Origin: Paulownia fortunei | Taxonomy: Eukaryota; Streptophyta; Magnoliopsida; Lamiales; Paulowniaceae | DNA: 64,000 bases | Direction: 5' to 3' | Assembly (NCBI GenBank): GCA_019321725.1 | Contig: CM033106.1 | Span: 18,636,551-18,700,550 of the forward strand | Program-made: the position numbers and the translations under genes | Notes under the pieces: generated by a model | The model's database searches: none | Told to the model about the DNA's origin: nothing | What the model saw: only the letters and a program-made list of their open reading frames with translations | In this document: piece by piece, positions 26,256-37,700 of the stretch | Numbering within the stretch: position 1 is the stretch's first letter | How the letters are laid out: each line of letters opens with the position of its first letter

Positions 26256-28221
26256 AAAAAAATGCTTCCTTCATATAAAATGCTTCTTTCATATTCATTT
26301 ACTTCCATCCCTTCCATCCCTTATTTTCTTTTCTCCACCATCCTCCATTTCTTTCTTTTTTTATTGTTATTTTTTTAAAGGTACAATTATATTATTTATT
26401 TTTATTTTTTTTTAATAAATTTAAAATTTATTATTGTTTCTTATTTTCTTGATTTATTTAATAAGTTGTTGATTTTGAAAGCGATGAACATTTTAACCTT
26501 GACAAACTTTAAGTACAGATACGAGACTTTAATTATATATAAATCATGTAGTTTTTATATTGTTGTGCTTATACGTAGTTTAGTTGAAAAGAATAATAAC
26601 TTGATAAATTAGTGTGTTGATTAATTAATTTGAGATGTGTAAATGATTATAATCATACTCTTAGATATTGTATGTATTGATGCATATTTGTTATTTCATT
26701 TATTTGATGCATGATTTTATAATTATAATTAAGCAACAATTGAAATATTAATAAATAAATAAAAAATTTTTAATTATTATAATAAATAATAATTAACTAA
26801 TGAATTAAAAAATTATTATTTGTGAATGCATTTGTTCAAAATAAATATTTTAAAATTTAAAAAATTAAATTAATAATTATAAAATTAATTTTAATGAATA
26901 ATAATTTTAGTTAATTAGGAATGATAATTATTAGAAAGTTCTTAATTATTATAATAAATAATAATTAACTAAATAAATAAAATAAATAATTATTTGTCAA
27001 TGCATTTTTCAAAATAAGTATTTTAAAATTTGAAAATTTAAATTAATAATTATAAAATTAATTTTAATGAATAATAATTTGAGTTAATTCGAAATGATAA
27101 TTATTAGAAACTGTTTAATTATTATAATAAAAAATAATTAACTAACTAATGAAAATAAATATTTATTTATGAGTGCATTTGTTCAAAATATATATTTTAA
27201 TATTCAAAAAATTAAATGAATATTTATAAAATTAATTTTAATGAATAATAATTTTAGTTAATTAGGAATGATAATTTTTAGAAACTTCTTAATTATTCTA
27301 ATAAAAAATAATTAACTAACTAATGAAAATAAATATTTATTTGTGAATGCATTTGTTCAAAATATATATTTTTTAATATTCAAAAATTTAAATTAATAAT
27401 TATAAAATTAATTTTAATGAATAATAAATTTAGTTAATTAGGAATGATAATTATTAGAAATTTCTTAAAAATTATAATAAAATTATAATTAACTAACTAA
27501 TGAAAATAAATAATTATTTGTGAATGCGTTTGTTAATGAATATTAGTTTTAGTTAATTAACCTGATATATTCTTAATTTTAAAGTTATGTCAAATCCGAG
27601 CAAGATCGGTGTTAGGTATATTTTGGTGGTCAAATTTTACATAATGGTTATTTTGTGACATATGATCGTCCTACAATTGGAGGTAAGAGGATATCTCATA
27701 GGACAGTCTATTCGAGATTGTTATTGATGTTGTATCAAATGATGGGCATTGATAATAATCAGTACTTGTTGAAAATATCTGCCAAGTACTATGAATATGT
27801 CACATCTAATATCAATCAACAATGATGAAGATTTGTGTTGTTTCTTTGATTCGGGGGTCGAAAATCAATCTGTACACTATGTTCAAACTAAACAATTACA
27901 GCATAATATTATGTCCGATATCCCAACAAGCAATATGTATTATCAATATACATCCTATTTAAGAGATAATACCGTTACTGATATGTCTACAATCACGCAA
28001 CGGATGACAAGTGTCAGGATTGAAGATCATTATGCAGTTGTTTCAACCTCCAGCCAACATCATAATGTTCAATTTGAAAGTAGATATGCAGAACCTGCAG
28101 ATGTCGGATCAGCCGATGAATTACCTGACCTAATAGCCGATAGTTTTGGTGCTCAAGAATATGTTGATCCTGAACTCGACGAAAGTGGCTCTGATGATGA
28201 AGTAGATTGTGATGATGAGGT
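26256..28221 (+). mobile_element. MULE (Mutator-like) remnant inserted in the array
   Basis: Array homology stops near 26255 and resumes at ~28222. In between lie a pyrimidine-rich stretch (26290-26350, repeated CTTCCATCC) that could be a decayed terminus, a very AT-rich segment, an AT-rich tandem repeat and a decayed mudrA-like N-terminus. Terminal inverted repeats and a 9-bp target duplication are not recognisable, and the transposase core domain is absent, so only the 5' portion seems to be preserved. Confidence 0.5.
26771..27560. repeat. AT-rich tandem repeat, period 172-176 bp, ~4.6 copies
   Basis: Copies begin with TAATTATTATAATAAA-like sequence at 26771, 26943, 27116, 27290 and 27466. 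Each contains TTTGTGAATGCATTTGTTCA-like and TAATGAATAATAATTTTAG-like segments in the same order. The last copy is truncated just before the mudrA-like ORF. Subterminal tandem repeats are common in Mutator-like elements; a role here is not shown. Confidence 0.9.
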
Positions 28222-28231
28222 AGATGTGTGA
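27587..28231 (+). pseudogene. mudrA-like transposase N-terminal fragment, decayed
   Basis: Starts with an ATG at 27587, shifts frame near 27630, runs open to 27822, shifts again, then is open from 27791 to 28231. The N-terminal part has the YDRPTIGGKRISHRTVYSRL-like stretch followed by an INNDEDLCCFFDS segment, a pattern known at the N-terminus of plant MULE transposases. The C-terminus is a serine- and acid-rich tail (from about residue 110 of the last ORF). The catalytic DDE domain and SWIM zinc finger are missing. The final stop codon is supplied by flanking array sequence (GTGTGATGC). The identification rests on pattern resemblance only. Confidence 0.6.
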
Positions 28232-29247
28232 TGCAAGCCTTTGTTATTGTATATTATAAATCTTTTAGTGTTTCCAAACTATGGTTGATGGTTTATGAAA
28301 ATATTTTTATAAATTATTGCATTGAATTATTTATGGTTTATTGCATTTAATCTAATAAAATATCAAAACGAATATGTAACATACAAAATGCTTTATTACA
28401 CAAAGTAACAAATTAATCAACAAAATGGCATTACAACATGTAATACCTTCAAGGTATTTGAAAAAGTTATGTGGTGCAATGGCTCTAACGACATTTCAAC
28501 AAAATAAAAACAAAGATAAACTAAAGGTGTTATTCCTAATAAAATCTTTTGTGAAAGAAAAAAAAATTGAAGGTTCTATCAGACATACGTTTTACTATAT
28601 TTTAAAAGAATTTAAATTTATAATATTTTAAATTTAAATTTTTTAACAATATTGTGTTTGAAAAACAAACTGAAAACATATTATACTGAAATGTTTAGAA
28701 TGTATGTGTCTTGAATTTGTGGCTACATTAATAATTCATAATTCATTCACTCCTTTATTTTATTTTTTCTTATAATGCACATGTATGGTCCATGAATATT
28801 AGGCATTGTTAGAGGCTGTTTTGAGGTGCACCTAATTAGCACGAGGGTATATTTACTCTCCAAAATGGTTAATAAGTTGAATGTGGTATTGTTTATGATA
28901 AGATATTAATAACAATACATTCAACAATGAGTTTATTTGAAAATATATATAGCTTCCTTATGGGGTTGTATATATTTGACAAGAAAGCGATTCTTTGAAA
29001 CGAAACAGATGGGATCAATACTCTAATTCTATTATATGAAGTTTTATGGTTTAAAAAAGTGTCGTTAATGGTTAGAATGCTGGGGATCAAAGCAAGAAAC
29101 ATGTATATGGGAATTATGAATTTTTAAATTCGTGCAAGTCTATTTAACTATTGTCATAGGTCTTCTACCACACATTATTATTATATTAACTAATGATAGA
29201 TATGTGTCTCCTTAATTAAAATAATAAAGAACTTAGTTAAACATACA
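28222..29247. repeat. Tandem array block 5 (unit 9, truncated)
   Basis: Resumes at the GTGTGATGCAAGCC landmark, carries a degraded hairpin site (~28465) and the GCACCTAATTAGCACGAG landmark (~28828), and is cut at 29247 within the unit tail by the SIRE-like LTR. This is the right end of the array. Confidence 0.82.
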
Positions 29248-30326
29248 CGTTAGAATTTGCCGCCATTTTAATTAATTCAGTTAATCAGTTTACCAGGTCT
29301 GTTAAATTCTAATTAATGTTATAACACAGGTTAGAATAAGAAATAAAATGCACAGCGAAAATTAAAATTTACACAAATAATTTTAGCGAGGTTCGAATAT
29401 CAAATATCCTACTTCTCGAGGCTATGCCCAGAGAGAAAATAATCCACTATCAGTAAAGGTCTAACACAATACAATAACTGGATGTATAAAAACAAAACCA
29501 AAAATTCCCTCTTTGTCTTGATGTCGTTCTTTTATTACTTAACTGGTGAACTTGTTAGTAAGATCCCCTCAACTTTGAATCTACCTCGTTGAACTTTCTT
29601 CAATGTTAACTGCTGCCAAATAGTAGAGCGTTCTCTCCCAAGAACTCACATCCTTCTCCTAAAGGATATTCAATGCATCATTCCATAATAGTCTGGAACA
29701 GACTTAAACTTCCAGTGTGACGTGAATCTCGAACATTTGATCATAGATCGAATGAATATTGGAGACAAAATCTATTAGCCTTAATCTCTGAATGTTTCTC
29801 GTGAAAATCAGCAGCAAGAACTAATATAAGTTTGTGCTTAAATACACAAATTACATCAGTTGATTTCTAAACTATTACATAGAAAGATTCCTAGACTATT
29901 ACAAAGACTTTTCACTCATAACTTTTCTATGTATCATTATAAATCTTAAAATCCAAGTATAAATCAATTTCCTACTCTAAATAATAAAACATACCTCTTT
30001 AGAATGGTAGGAAATCCACCAATGTCTTCATTGATAAGGTAAGTCCATAATTACTCATCTTCTTTCCATTTGGAAATAGATTTATTAGAAGATACCATGT
30101 GAATTTATTTCCATAAATTCTACAAGCTTATCTTTAATAAATCTATCTATTACGGTAACTAGAAAGAGTTTGATTCCTACAAGGGAACAAATAATCGAGA
30201 GTTAGATTTGCATTAAAACTCTTGTTAAACATGGAAAACACAACTTACCTTGTTTAGAAGACCTAACAAATCAATCTTCTTGTTTTGCACAAATAATGCC
30301 AATCAAAATAAGTCATAGACTTAACA
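29248..30326 (-). repeat. 3' LTR of SIRE-like element (1079 bp)
   Basis: On the minus strand it starts TGTTAAGTCTATGACTT directly after the purine tract and ends ...TTCTAACG, where the last base appears mutated from A. The ends form a short inverted repeat (TGTTA / TAACG). It abuts array unit 9 at CATAC. A second copy is not present in the window. Confidence 0.75.
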
Positions 30327-30343
30327 ATCTCCCTCTTTGGCAT
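30327..30343 (-). other. Polypurine tract of SIRE-like element
   Basis: The minus strand reads GCCAAAGAGGGAGATT immediately before the LTR start, which fixes the strand and the LTR boundary. Confidence 0.75.
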
Positions 30344-30540
30344 TTTTTGTCAAAACTAACTATCTTACCTTAGTTCCTGAAAGCATGTTCAAGTCTATGA
30401 CTTATTGGCCAAAAATGACAAAGGATCTCTAGAAGCCTATGGAGTCTTGCCTTTGAGTTGGGCTAAAGACAAATAACTTCTTGTTCTTTGGGTTGCCCTT
30501 CCTAAATTTGGTGTTTAGCTACAAGTAACCGTCTTTCAAA

Positions 30541-30879
30541 TTAAACAAGAATATCTTTAGAAGATGATAGAGCAACAGATGTTCCAAGATGTGTTCTAAT
30601 AGTGGATGGAACAAGAGTGGGTAAATCATCTAAATGAACTTTAAACTTACCAAGCTTAGTGGACACAAAGTAATTAACCCTAGGATACTCAAGTTGTTCA
30701 GTCCTAAGTTACTTAAAATGTTGAGAAACTGATAGATTGTAAATCAAAGAAGGGAATAGAAAATGACCAGAAGTAGTCTTAACCTTATTATGCTTAGCAA
30801 TACTTCTCAATATATGCCTACCCAAATCAAATGGATGCCTAATCCCAACGCAATAAAGCAAAATAGATTGATCAATAAT
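30541..30879 (-). pseudogene. Envelope-like / plant transposon-protein ORF, C-terminal part
   Basis: This is the C-terminal half of an ORF whose N-terminal half lies 10.9 kb away at 41777-42949; an Athila-like element sits between them. It has a run of the type DQSILLYCVG followed by HPFDLGRHI, matching the plant transposon-protein / envelope-like family found downstream of pol in SIRE-type elements. One in-frame stop lies near 30710, and the frame then continues to a TAA at 30541. No clear transmembrane segment is seen here. The function of this protein family is unknown; an envelope role is only suggested by its position. Confidence 0.68.
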
Positions 30880-31465
30880 TGCCACATCTTTAAGGCTGCA
30901 AACCCAAGTGCAGGTTGTATTAAATAATAAAATTTTCGTGAGTACGAGGTCAATCCACAAGGAAGTTGGTTGAAGAATTCAGGATTATAATTCTAAAAAA
31001 TGGGACTTATGCGATTCAAAATATATGAAAAATTAAATGTACGTTGTAACTAAAGAAAAACCAAAGTAATAAAAATACTGAGGATTAGGGATCCACTTTT
31101 GAGTTTTGGATAAAAAATGATTATTTATTATTTTTACCTCTATTAATTGCCACTATTATAATCCATATATAATAAAGGTTCCAATGAAAAAATATTATCA
31201 AATAGCTCATGCAATAAGGTAATCATGATATTGTCTTACTATTTGCAAATTATCTCTTAACGCCAACACTTATTTATGGGATCAAACATTTATGCACACA
31301 TTTGTCAACAATAAATCAAAGTTTCACATTGCACTTGGTAGGGTAAAATCATATAAGTTAAATGAAGCCAAGTATTTGTTGTACCATTGGAGATACATAA
31401 ATCAAAAATCATCACAAAACAAGCAGGTTTAGATCAAAACTCAATAATAATAAAGCATAAAACAA
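30880..31465 (-). repeat. Truncated 3' LTR of Athila-like element
   Basis: Aligns with the first ~590 bp of 40187-41771 and of 49835-51442, starting TGCCACATCTTTAAGG. Homology is lost after ~31465, so the remaining ~1 kb of LTR and its polypurine tract are missing and internal sequence follows directly. Confidence 0.82.
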
Positions 31466-33119
31466 ACCTAAACTAATCCACTTTCGTAGGAAATCACAAT
31501 TGCATTTAACATATGCAACAAGCCTTTAAACCACTAGGTGGCCCATAGAGGATGAGTGATAGTCATTAAACTTTATTTTATTCCACTCTTACCATTCATT
31601 TTTAATATCAATCATAAGATTAGAATCAAACAGTGATACCCACAAACACCTATAATAACTATCTTCCAACTATTATTCTCAAAAAGCAACAAAGTAATAT
31701 GGAAATGAAATGAAACAAGTGTTGAGATTAACTCTTGTCATTCAAAAGTTAATACATTTCCACAATAAGCATACTCAAGTATGTGTGTAGATAGTTAATG
31801 TCAACAGTGATGAAACTATGCATGCTTCAAAAAACTGAATTCTTATAGAACCTTACAAAAACTATCACCCAATCTCTGATGTAAAAGTTAAACATCACAG
31901 GCTCTCCCTATGGTGCAAATCTTCACTACACTCAAGACACCACATGAAATCAAAAGATATTCAACAAATGTTGTAATGGGGCTAAAGGGTAGTGATGTGG
32001 CTAAGAAATAAAAGGATAGGATGCAACAAAGGTTCTAAAATTTTTATGGAATAAGAGACATAGAGTTTATCGATGAAAAATTCTCAAACTCTACAAATTT
32101 CAACATTGGGCTCTATTGTTACTGAATTAGACCCCTCTTTATCTTTTTTTTCATCTTGCAACATCCTATTTTTACTTGCAACTCGTAATATTTTTAGCAC
32201 TTTGTATTTTTTTATAGAGAAACTCCCCCACACTTATCTTTTACTCCAACCTAAATTTCTTTTGCAAGTTTACTCCAAATCATTTTTAGAACAAAGGTTG
32301 GAGTGTATTTAGGCTAGGTAAAAAGATATGGTTACAAAAAAAAAAAATTATTGAAAGGCTCAAAGTGACTCACTAGGGGAATATTCTCTTGAAACATCAC
32401 ATAGGGAACAAGCTAATTTGGCAATGGTGCTAGAAAACCTAATGCCTTAACTATTTTTCTAGTAGTGCACTATTAGTCGTTTGCCTCGATAGACCAAAAG
32501 AAAAAGTTCTAATACTCAACCCCTACATGTTAAAGATTAAAGTGATGATTAGAGCGATATCTTTCTACTGAATAACATAACTATTTGTGCAAAAAAAATT
32601 GAGTATAATTATTGCAAAAATATATTAACTAAATAACAACTCAAAGTCCAAAATAATATCCATCATCAATCAAACCACATTATTCATGCTTAATTTTAAT
32701 CATTGAAGTTAGAAGAACCTCCACGACTTAAAAAAAATTAAAAAAAAATAGTAATTCACAAACTTTGTTAAAAACTTCACAAACTTGCCATGTTATGCAA
32801 AAATAGGGATGTATCTCAACAGTGTTACAATTACCCTTTACTCTGCCACCATTTTTTCATGATTTCAACGGACCCATAAAAAAACACACTTATCTTTTTA
32901 AAAAATAAAATCCTAGAAAAACACACATTGAACACACAAGCCATAATATCAACTATCCCTCCCCCCAACCTAATTGAGATATTATCCCCAATGTAAAAAA
33001 TAAATAGAAAAGCAGAGTTTAAAAGACATCACCTGAAGTGTGGCAAAAAAAATAACATAAAACACATACTATTAGATAAAACCATTAACAATCAGTATCA
33101 CAGACTGAGAGTCAAATTT
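31466..33119 (-). other. 3' internal non-coding region of Athila-like element
   Basis: No ORF with recognisable homology. On the minus strand it contains G-rich tracts typical of Athila 3' regions: GTGTGGGGGAG near 32225 and GGTTGGGGGGAGGGA near 32953-32970. The second resembles a polypurine tract but is not followed by LTR sequence matching the other copies. Confidence 0.5.
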
Positions 33120-33755
33120 AATTTATGTTTTCGACCATTGTTCCTGTTGGACCAATCCACATTGGCTAAGGCTAGGTCAAGTTCTGGCACATATGCTAGA
33201 AGCTGATCAATTAGCTGGTCATGTGTCAGAGCAGAAATGAGGTTTATTCTCACAGACGGTGAAATAAAACTTTTTTCACAGCATGATCTACAAAAGATAG
33301 CAAACTATCATAAAAATCATTAACATTAAGAATACCTATAGTTTTTTAGTGAATGTTGAGTTCTGCCCATGAGACAACTTAGAATAATTCCTATAGTGTA
33401 CCAAAACCACTAGGTAGAATGATGAATACATCTGCATTGTTTAACATGGTAGACATTCTATCCTGAATATGTGATACTTTTAGCTCATCTCTGATGGTCA
33501 TACCTATGATATTCTGTACTGTTAAAGATTTTGGAATAACTCCTAGAGATTTGACTCCTCCTATATGAGCAGAAATAGTAACACTCCCCATTAATCCCCA
33601 AATTGCCTCCCCCATACACTAAATGAATTTTTCTTTCTACTAAAGTTCTACCAAAGTTATTGGCTACCCCTATAAACTCACCATTTTTTCCTGGATTGGA
33701 TCCACAAAAGACACAAATCTAGTTGAATTTGCGAGTTGAAGAAACTTCCAATTTT
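33120..33755 (-). pseudogene. LOG-like: Intronless decayed LOG-type cytokinin riboside 5'-monophosphate phosphoribohydrolase
   Basis: LOG enzymes release active cytokinin bases from their riboside monophosphates in the cytosol. The minus-strand frame from ~33718 covers nearly the whole family in one colinear stretch of about 200 codons: ICVFCGSNPGK, then HLVYGGGNLGLMG (~33620), GVIPKSL, IQDRMSTMLNNADVFI, then PSGFGTL (~33395), and a C-terminal segment ending near 33130. In the nucleotide-binding motif the second Gly is Ser (PSGFGT), and stops follow at 33391-33393 and 33379-33381; further stops lie near 33720 and 33340, and a frameshift near 33265. Plant LOG genes have several introns and none is seen here, so this is a retrocopy. 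It sits between the integrase and 3' LTR of the Athila-like element, in the same orientation. It cannot make active enzyme. Confidence 0.8.
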
Positions 33756-33926
33756 TTTTATTTTTTATCTATTTATTTTTTCTTTGAAAGTAAATTGTGC
33801 AAAAACAGAGTGATTACGGTGCTATTTATTGAGGTGTGAATAGAGAATGCATTTATTGCACTTCTTTTTTTTTTTGTCAGAAAAGTTGAAAATGAGGACA
33901 TACAAAATTTAAAATTTACCTACTTA

Positions 33927-34564
33927 CATATGAATGCACATGTAGTTGTGATTGTGGCTCATATCTTCATCTGATTTTATGTCCAGTAACGACTCAAACG
34001 CCCTCTATGGGTCGAATATATACTTCCCATCTGGTTTTCTTATAAACTGGTAAACATGGTCTTTTAATGTCAGATTCCCAAAACTATAAAGCTTATATTC
34101 ATTTCAAAAGTGATCTCATAAATCAAGAATTGCACATTGTACTAATTCATATGAATGCATCTCAAGAGTCAATATAATGTGATCTAAAGACTCCTTACTT
34201 AGTCCATCCATAATGAATTTAAGTTTATCTTCTCAATTTTTAGAAACCACTCCTAAAAAATAACACTTTGTGTTGCAAGTCCATCTAGCACAATTGTGAC
34301 AAACTTTTATTTTTTTTTGCCCTTCATTTTTTTGAATATGTGCTTTTACCAAAACCAGGCATGTATCTAGTAAGCAAATCTGAAAACTCATGTAAAAACT
34401 CACATGTTCTTACCTTTTGCTTCAATTATCCATCATATATCCTTTGGGATGCCGTTGTGCATAAGCATCCTTAATCTTTCAATCCTAATTTTATAAATTT
34501 TTAAAATTGCATTTTTAGGAAGAAAAGGAAATTGCTTCTTGAAAGTTAGAAGAATGTCACCCAT
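33927..34564 (-). pseudogene. Unidentified decayed ORF (~212 codons) next to LOG retrocopy
   Basis: From an ATG at 34564 (MGDILLTFKKQFPFLPKN) one can follow a protein-like path to ~33927 with one or two frameshifts near 34440 and several in-frame stops. The middle has a Cys-rich motif, CHNCARWTCNTKC (~34290), then LKFIMDGLSKESLDHI (~34190), KLYSFGNLTLKDHVYQF (~34060) and a His-rich end (MSHNHNYMCIHM). Most stops fall in contexts suggesting former Trp, Arg or Gln codons. I do not recognise the family. It is not gag, pol or the usual envelope-like protein, and it shares orientation and position with the LOG copy, so it may be a second captured host sequence or an unusual element ORF. Confidence 0.5.
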
Positions 34565-34744
34565 TTTGAAAAGAACAAGAAAAGAGAATGAGAAAAGCAG
34601 AGAATTTTTTTACAGAGATTTCAGTTATTTGAGAAAGTGACAAGTCTGACTTTAATAGCTACGGAGTACCATTATCCACCACTTAATCGAAAAAAAAAAT
34701 AAAGAAAGAAAGTCTTCAAAACAAATAAAGTTAGAGAAAATAAG

Positions 34745-34760
34745 TATATATATATATATA
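34745..34760. repeat. (TA)8 microsatellite
   Basis: Uninterrupted TA dinucleotide run just downstream of the end of the Athila pol region. Confidence 0.95.
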
Positions 34761-34795
34761 CACAACACTAATCATAACAAGGGTTATAAAGAAAA

Positions 34796-36165
34796 AAAAA
34801 TTCCTCTTGTGAAAGTTGATTTTCTAGAAATGGTTTTACTCTTTGTCCATTTACTTTGAATATTTTATCATTTCTAGGATTTTTAATATCAATCGTCCCA
34901 TAAAGATATACTTTTTTTACAATAATAGGACCACTTCACCTTGATCTCAATTTTTCGGGAAACAAATGCAATCGAAAATTATAAAGCAAAACCTTTTAAC
35001 CAATCTCAAATATTTTTCTTGAAATTTTATTATCATGAAAATATTTGATTCTTGCTTTATAAATTTTAGAATTCTCATATGCATTGTTTCTCAATTCTCG
35101 AAGTTCATTAATTTGCAATTGGCACAATTTTGAAGCTTCATTGAGGTTTAAATTAAACATTTTGATTGTCCAATAAGCTTTATGTTCAAGTTCAACAAGT
35201 AAATGATAAGGTTTTCCATTAACTATCCTATAAGGAGACATGCTTAATAATATTTTGAAAGTAGTTCTATATGCCCAAAGTGTATCGGTAAGTCTAAGAG
35301 ACCAATCTTTATGGTTTGGATTAACTGTCTTTTTCAAAATTTATTTTATCTTCTTATTTGCAAGTTCAACTTGTCCATTTGTCTGAGAGTGATGAGGGAT
35401 TGCAACTTTATGTATGATTCCATATTTTCTCATTAAAGTTCCAAAAACTTTGTTACAAAAATATTTTCCCTCATCACTGATAATACATCGAGGAATTCCA
35501 AATCAACTTAAAATATTTTCTTTCAAAAAATTTATCACTATTTTGTGATCATTATTTCGATAAGGAATTGGCTCAATCTATTTTAAAACATAATCTATAA
35601 CAACCAATATGTAGATAAAAATAAATGATAATAAAAATGGTCCCATAAAATTAATACCCCAACAGTCAAATATTTCAGTCACCAGGATAAGGTGTAGGGG
35701 CATTGTATTTCTCTTTGAAATGGACCCTAATTTTTGACAATTTTTACAACTTTTGCAGAAAGTGTAAGTGTCTTTAAAAAGATTTGACCAATAAAATCCA
35801 CATTGCAAGATTTTTGTAGTGATTTTCTTTACTGAAAAGTGATCACCACATGCTTCTAAATGACAAAATTTGACAATATTACCTACCTCATTATCAGACA
35901 CACATATTCGAAAGATTTGATCAGGACAGTATTTGAATGGGTATAGATCATCCCAATAAAAGATTTTCACCTTAGTCAAAAATATTTTTTTATCGTGAGA
36001 GTTCCAGTGTGATGGCATCTTTCCTGTCACAAGAAAATTAACAATATCAACAAACCAAGGTAAAATAGAAATATTAATTAGTTGTTCATCATGGAAAGTG
36101 TCATTAATGGGTGTGGATTGAAATGAGTCATCACAAACAAGTCTCAAAAAATTATCAGCCACCAC
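34796..36165 (-). pseudogene. Integrase of Athila-like element, decayed
   Basis: A His-His-Cys-Cys zinc site (HLEACGDH then CKSCKNC, ~35885-35730) is followed by the core. The first catalytic Asp is Asn in WGINFMGP (~35655), the second is kept in ISDEGKYF (~35490) and the Glu in GQVELANKK (~35385). The C-terminal part (35337-34996) is open, and the end of pol reads through to ~34796 with stops near 34993 and 34943. Stops also occur at ~35578 and ~35520. The protein would insert element cDNA; loss of the first Asp alone would abolish catalysis. Confidence 0.85.
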
Positions 36166-37700
36166 ATTCTCTACTCCCTTCTTATCTCGAATCGTAATAT
36201 TAAATTCCTAGAGTAAGAGAATCCACCTAATCAGTTTAGGTTTGACATCTTTTTTTTTTGACAAAAAATATTTCAAAGCTGCATGATCACTAAAAACAAC
36301 AACTAGTGAGCCAACAAGATAAGATATAAATTTGTCCAATGCAAAAACTACAACAAGTAATTCTTTTTCAGTTGTTGAATAATTCAATTGAGCACTATTT
36401 AAAGTTTTACATGTATAGTAAATAACATATGGTTTCTTATCTTTTCTTTATCCCAAGACAGCTCCAACAACATTGTCACTAGCATCACACATTATTTCAA
36501 AAGGCAAAGTCCAATCTAGAGGTTGCATGATTGGAGCAGATGTAAGCATGCTTTTAAGCTTAACAAAAGTATTTTCACAATTTTTAGTCCATTCAAAAAT
36601 ATTATCTTTTGTTAAAAGATTACACAAAGGTTTTGATATTATACTAAAATCTTTGATAAATCTTCTATAATAACTAACACATCCTAAAATTGATTTTACC
36701 TCCTTCACAGTCTTTGGTGTTGGCAAATTGGTAATTAACTCAATTTTAGATTTGTCAACCTCAATACCTTTTGATAAAATAATGTGTCCAAGAACAATAC
36801 TAGTTGTTACCATGAAATGACATTTCTCCTAATTGAGCACAAGATTCTTTTCTTCACACCTAATCAAAACTTTTTCTAAATTAGATAGGCAATCGTCAAA
36901 TAAATTACCAAAAATAGAAAAATCATCCATGAAGACTGCAAGAAAACATTCAACCATGTCACTAAAAATACTAAGCATGCATTGTTGGAATATAGTTGGT
37001 GCATTACATAATCCAAAAGGCATAATTAGATATGCAAAAGTACCAAAATAACATGTAAAAGTTACTTTCTCTTGATCTTCAAGTACAATTGTAATTTGAT
37101 TATACCTAGGATATCCATCTAAAAAGCAATAAAATTCATATCCCGCAACTCTTTCTAAGAGTTAAGTTTCCTATAGTCAATGCAGATTTGCCAATCAGTA
37201 ACAGTCCTAGTTGGAATTAATTCATTATTCTCATTCTTGACTACAGTTACTCCATATTTTTTAGGCATAACTTGAGTAGGACTTACCTATTTGCTATTAG
37301 AAATAAGTTAAATGATTCCATTCTAAGAGTTTAATGACTTCATTTCTCACTACTTCTTTCATATTAGGATTTAACCTTATTTGCATTTCTATAGAAGGTT
37401 TAGCATTTTCCTCTAGATAGATGTTATGTGTACAAATTAAAGGATTAATACCTTTAATATCAGTAATGGTCCATCCTAAAGCATTCTTATGCATCTTTAG
37501 AGTTTCGATCAACTTACCTTCTTGATATACATCAAATTTGGAAGAAATTATTACTATAAAATTCTCATTATCACCTAAGAAAGAGTATTTCAAATCAACT
37601 AGCAAAGGTTTCAAATCAACCACGGGAGCTTTAATACTTGATGGAATATATTTTATTAGAGATGGTGAAAGTTTTTCAAACCTTGGCTTCTAAAATTGAT
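36166..37700 (-). pseudogene. Reverse transcriptase and RNase H of Athila-like element, decayed
   Basis: Open stretches at 37623-37297, 37023-36829 and 36813-36448 are successive parts of one polyprotein separated by stops and shifts. MPFGLCNAPTIFQ with the catalytic box FMDDFSIF (~36915) marks RT. The connection region follows (FIKDFSIISKP, ~36655), then RNase H with the acidic MCDASDN motif (~36485). RNase H continues to ~36170 with stops. The RT active site is intact, but the chain is not continuous. Confidence 0.85.

Noticed and set aside
26771..27560. Regularly spaced repeats that might suggest a CRISPR-like array
   Set aside because: Contiguous ~174-bp AT-rich tandem copies without spacers, in a plant genome.
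32073..32312. Plus-strand ORF of 79 codons with hydrophobic stretches
   Set aside because: Antisense to the 3' internal region of the Athila-like element and Phe/Leu-rich as expected from AT-rich DNA; no start context or homologue recognised.
32952..32990. G-rich tract (minus strand) as polypurine tract of a longer left LTR
   Set aside because: The adjoining sequence 31466-32951 does not align with either other Athila LTR copy, so I kept the LTR truncated at ~31465.
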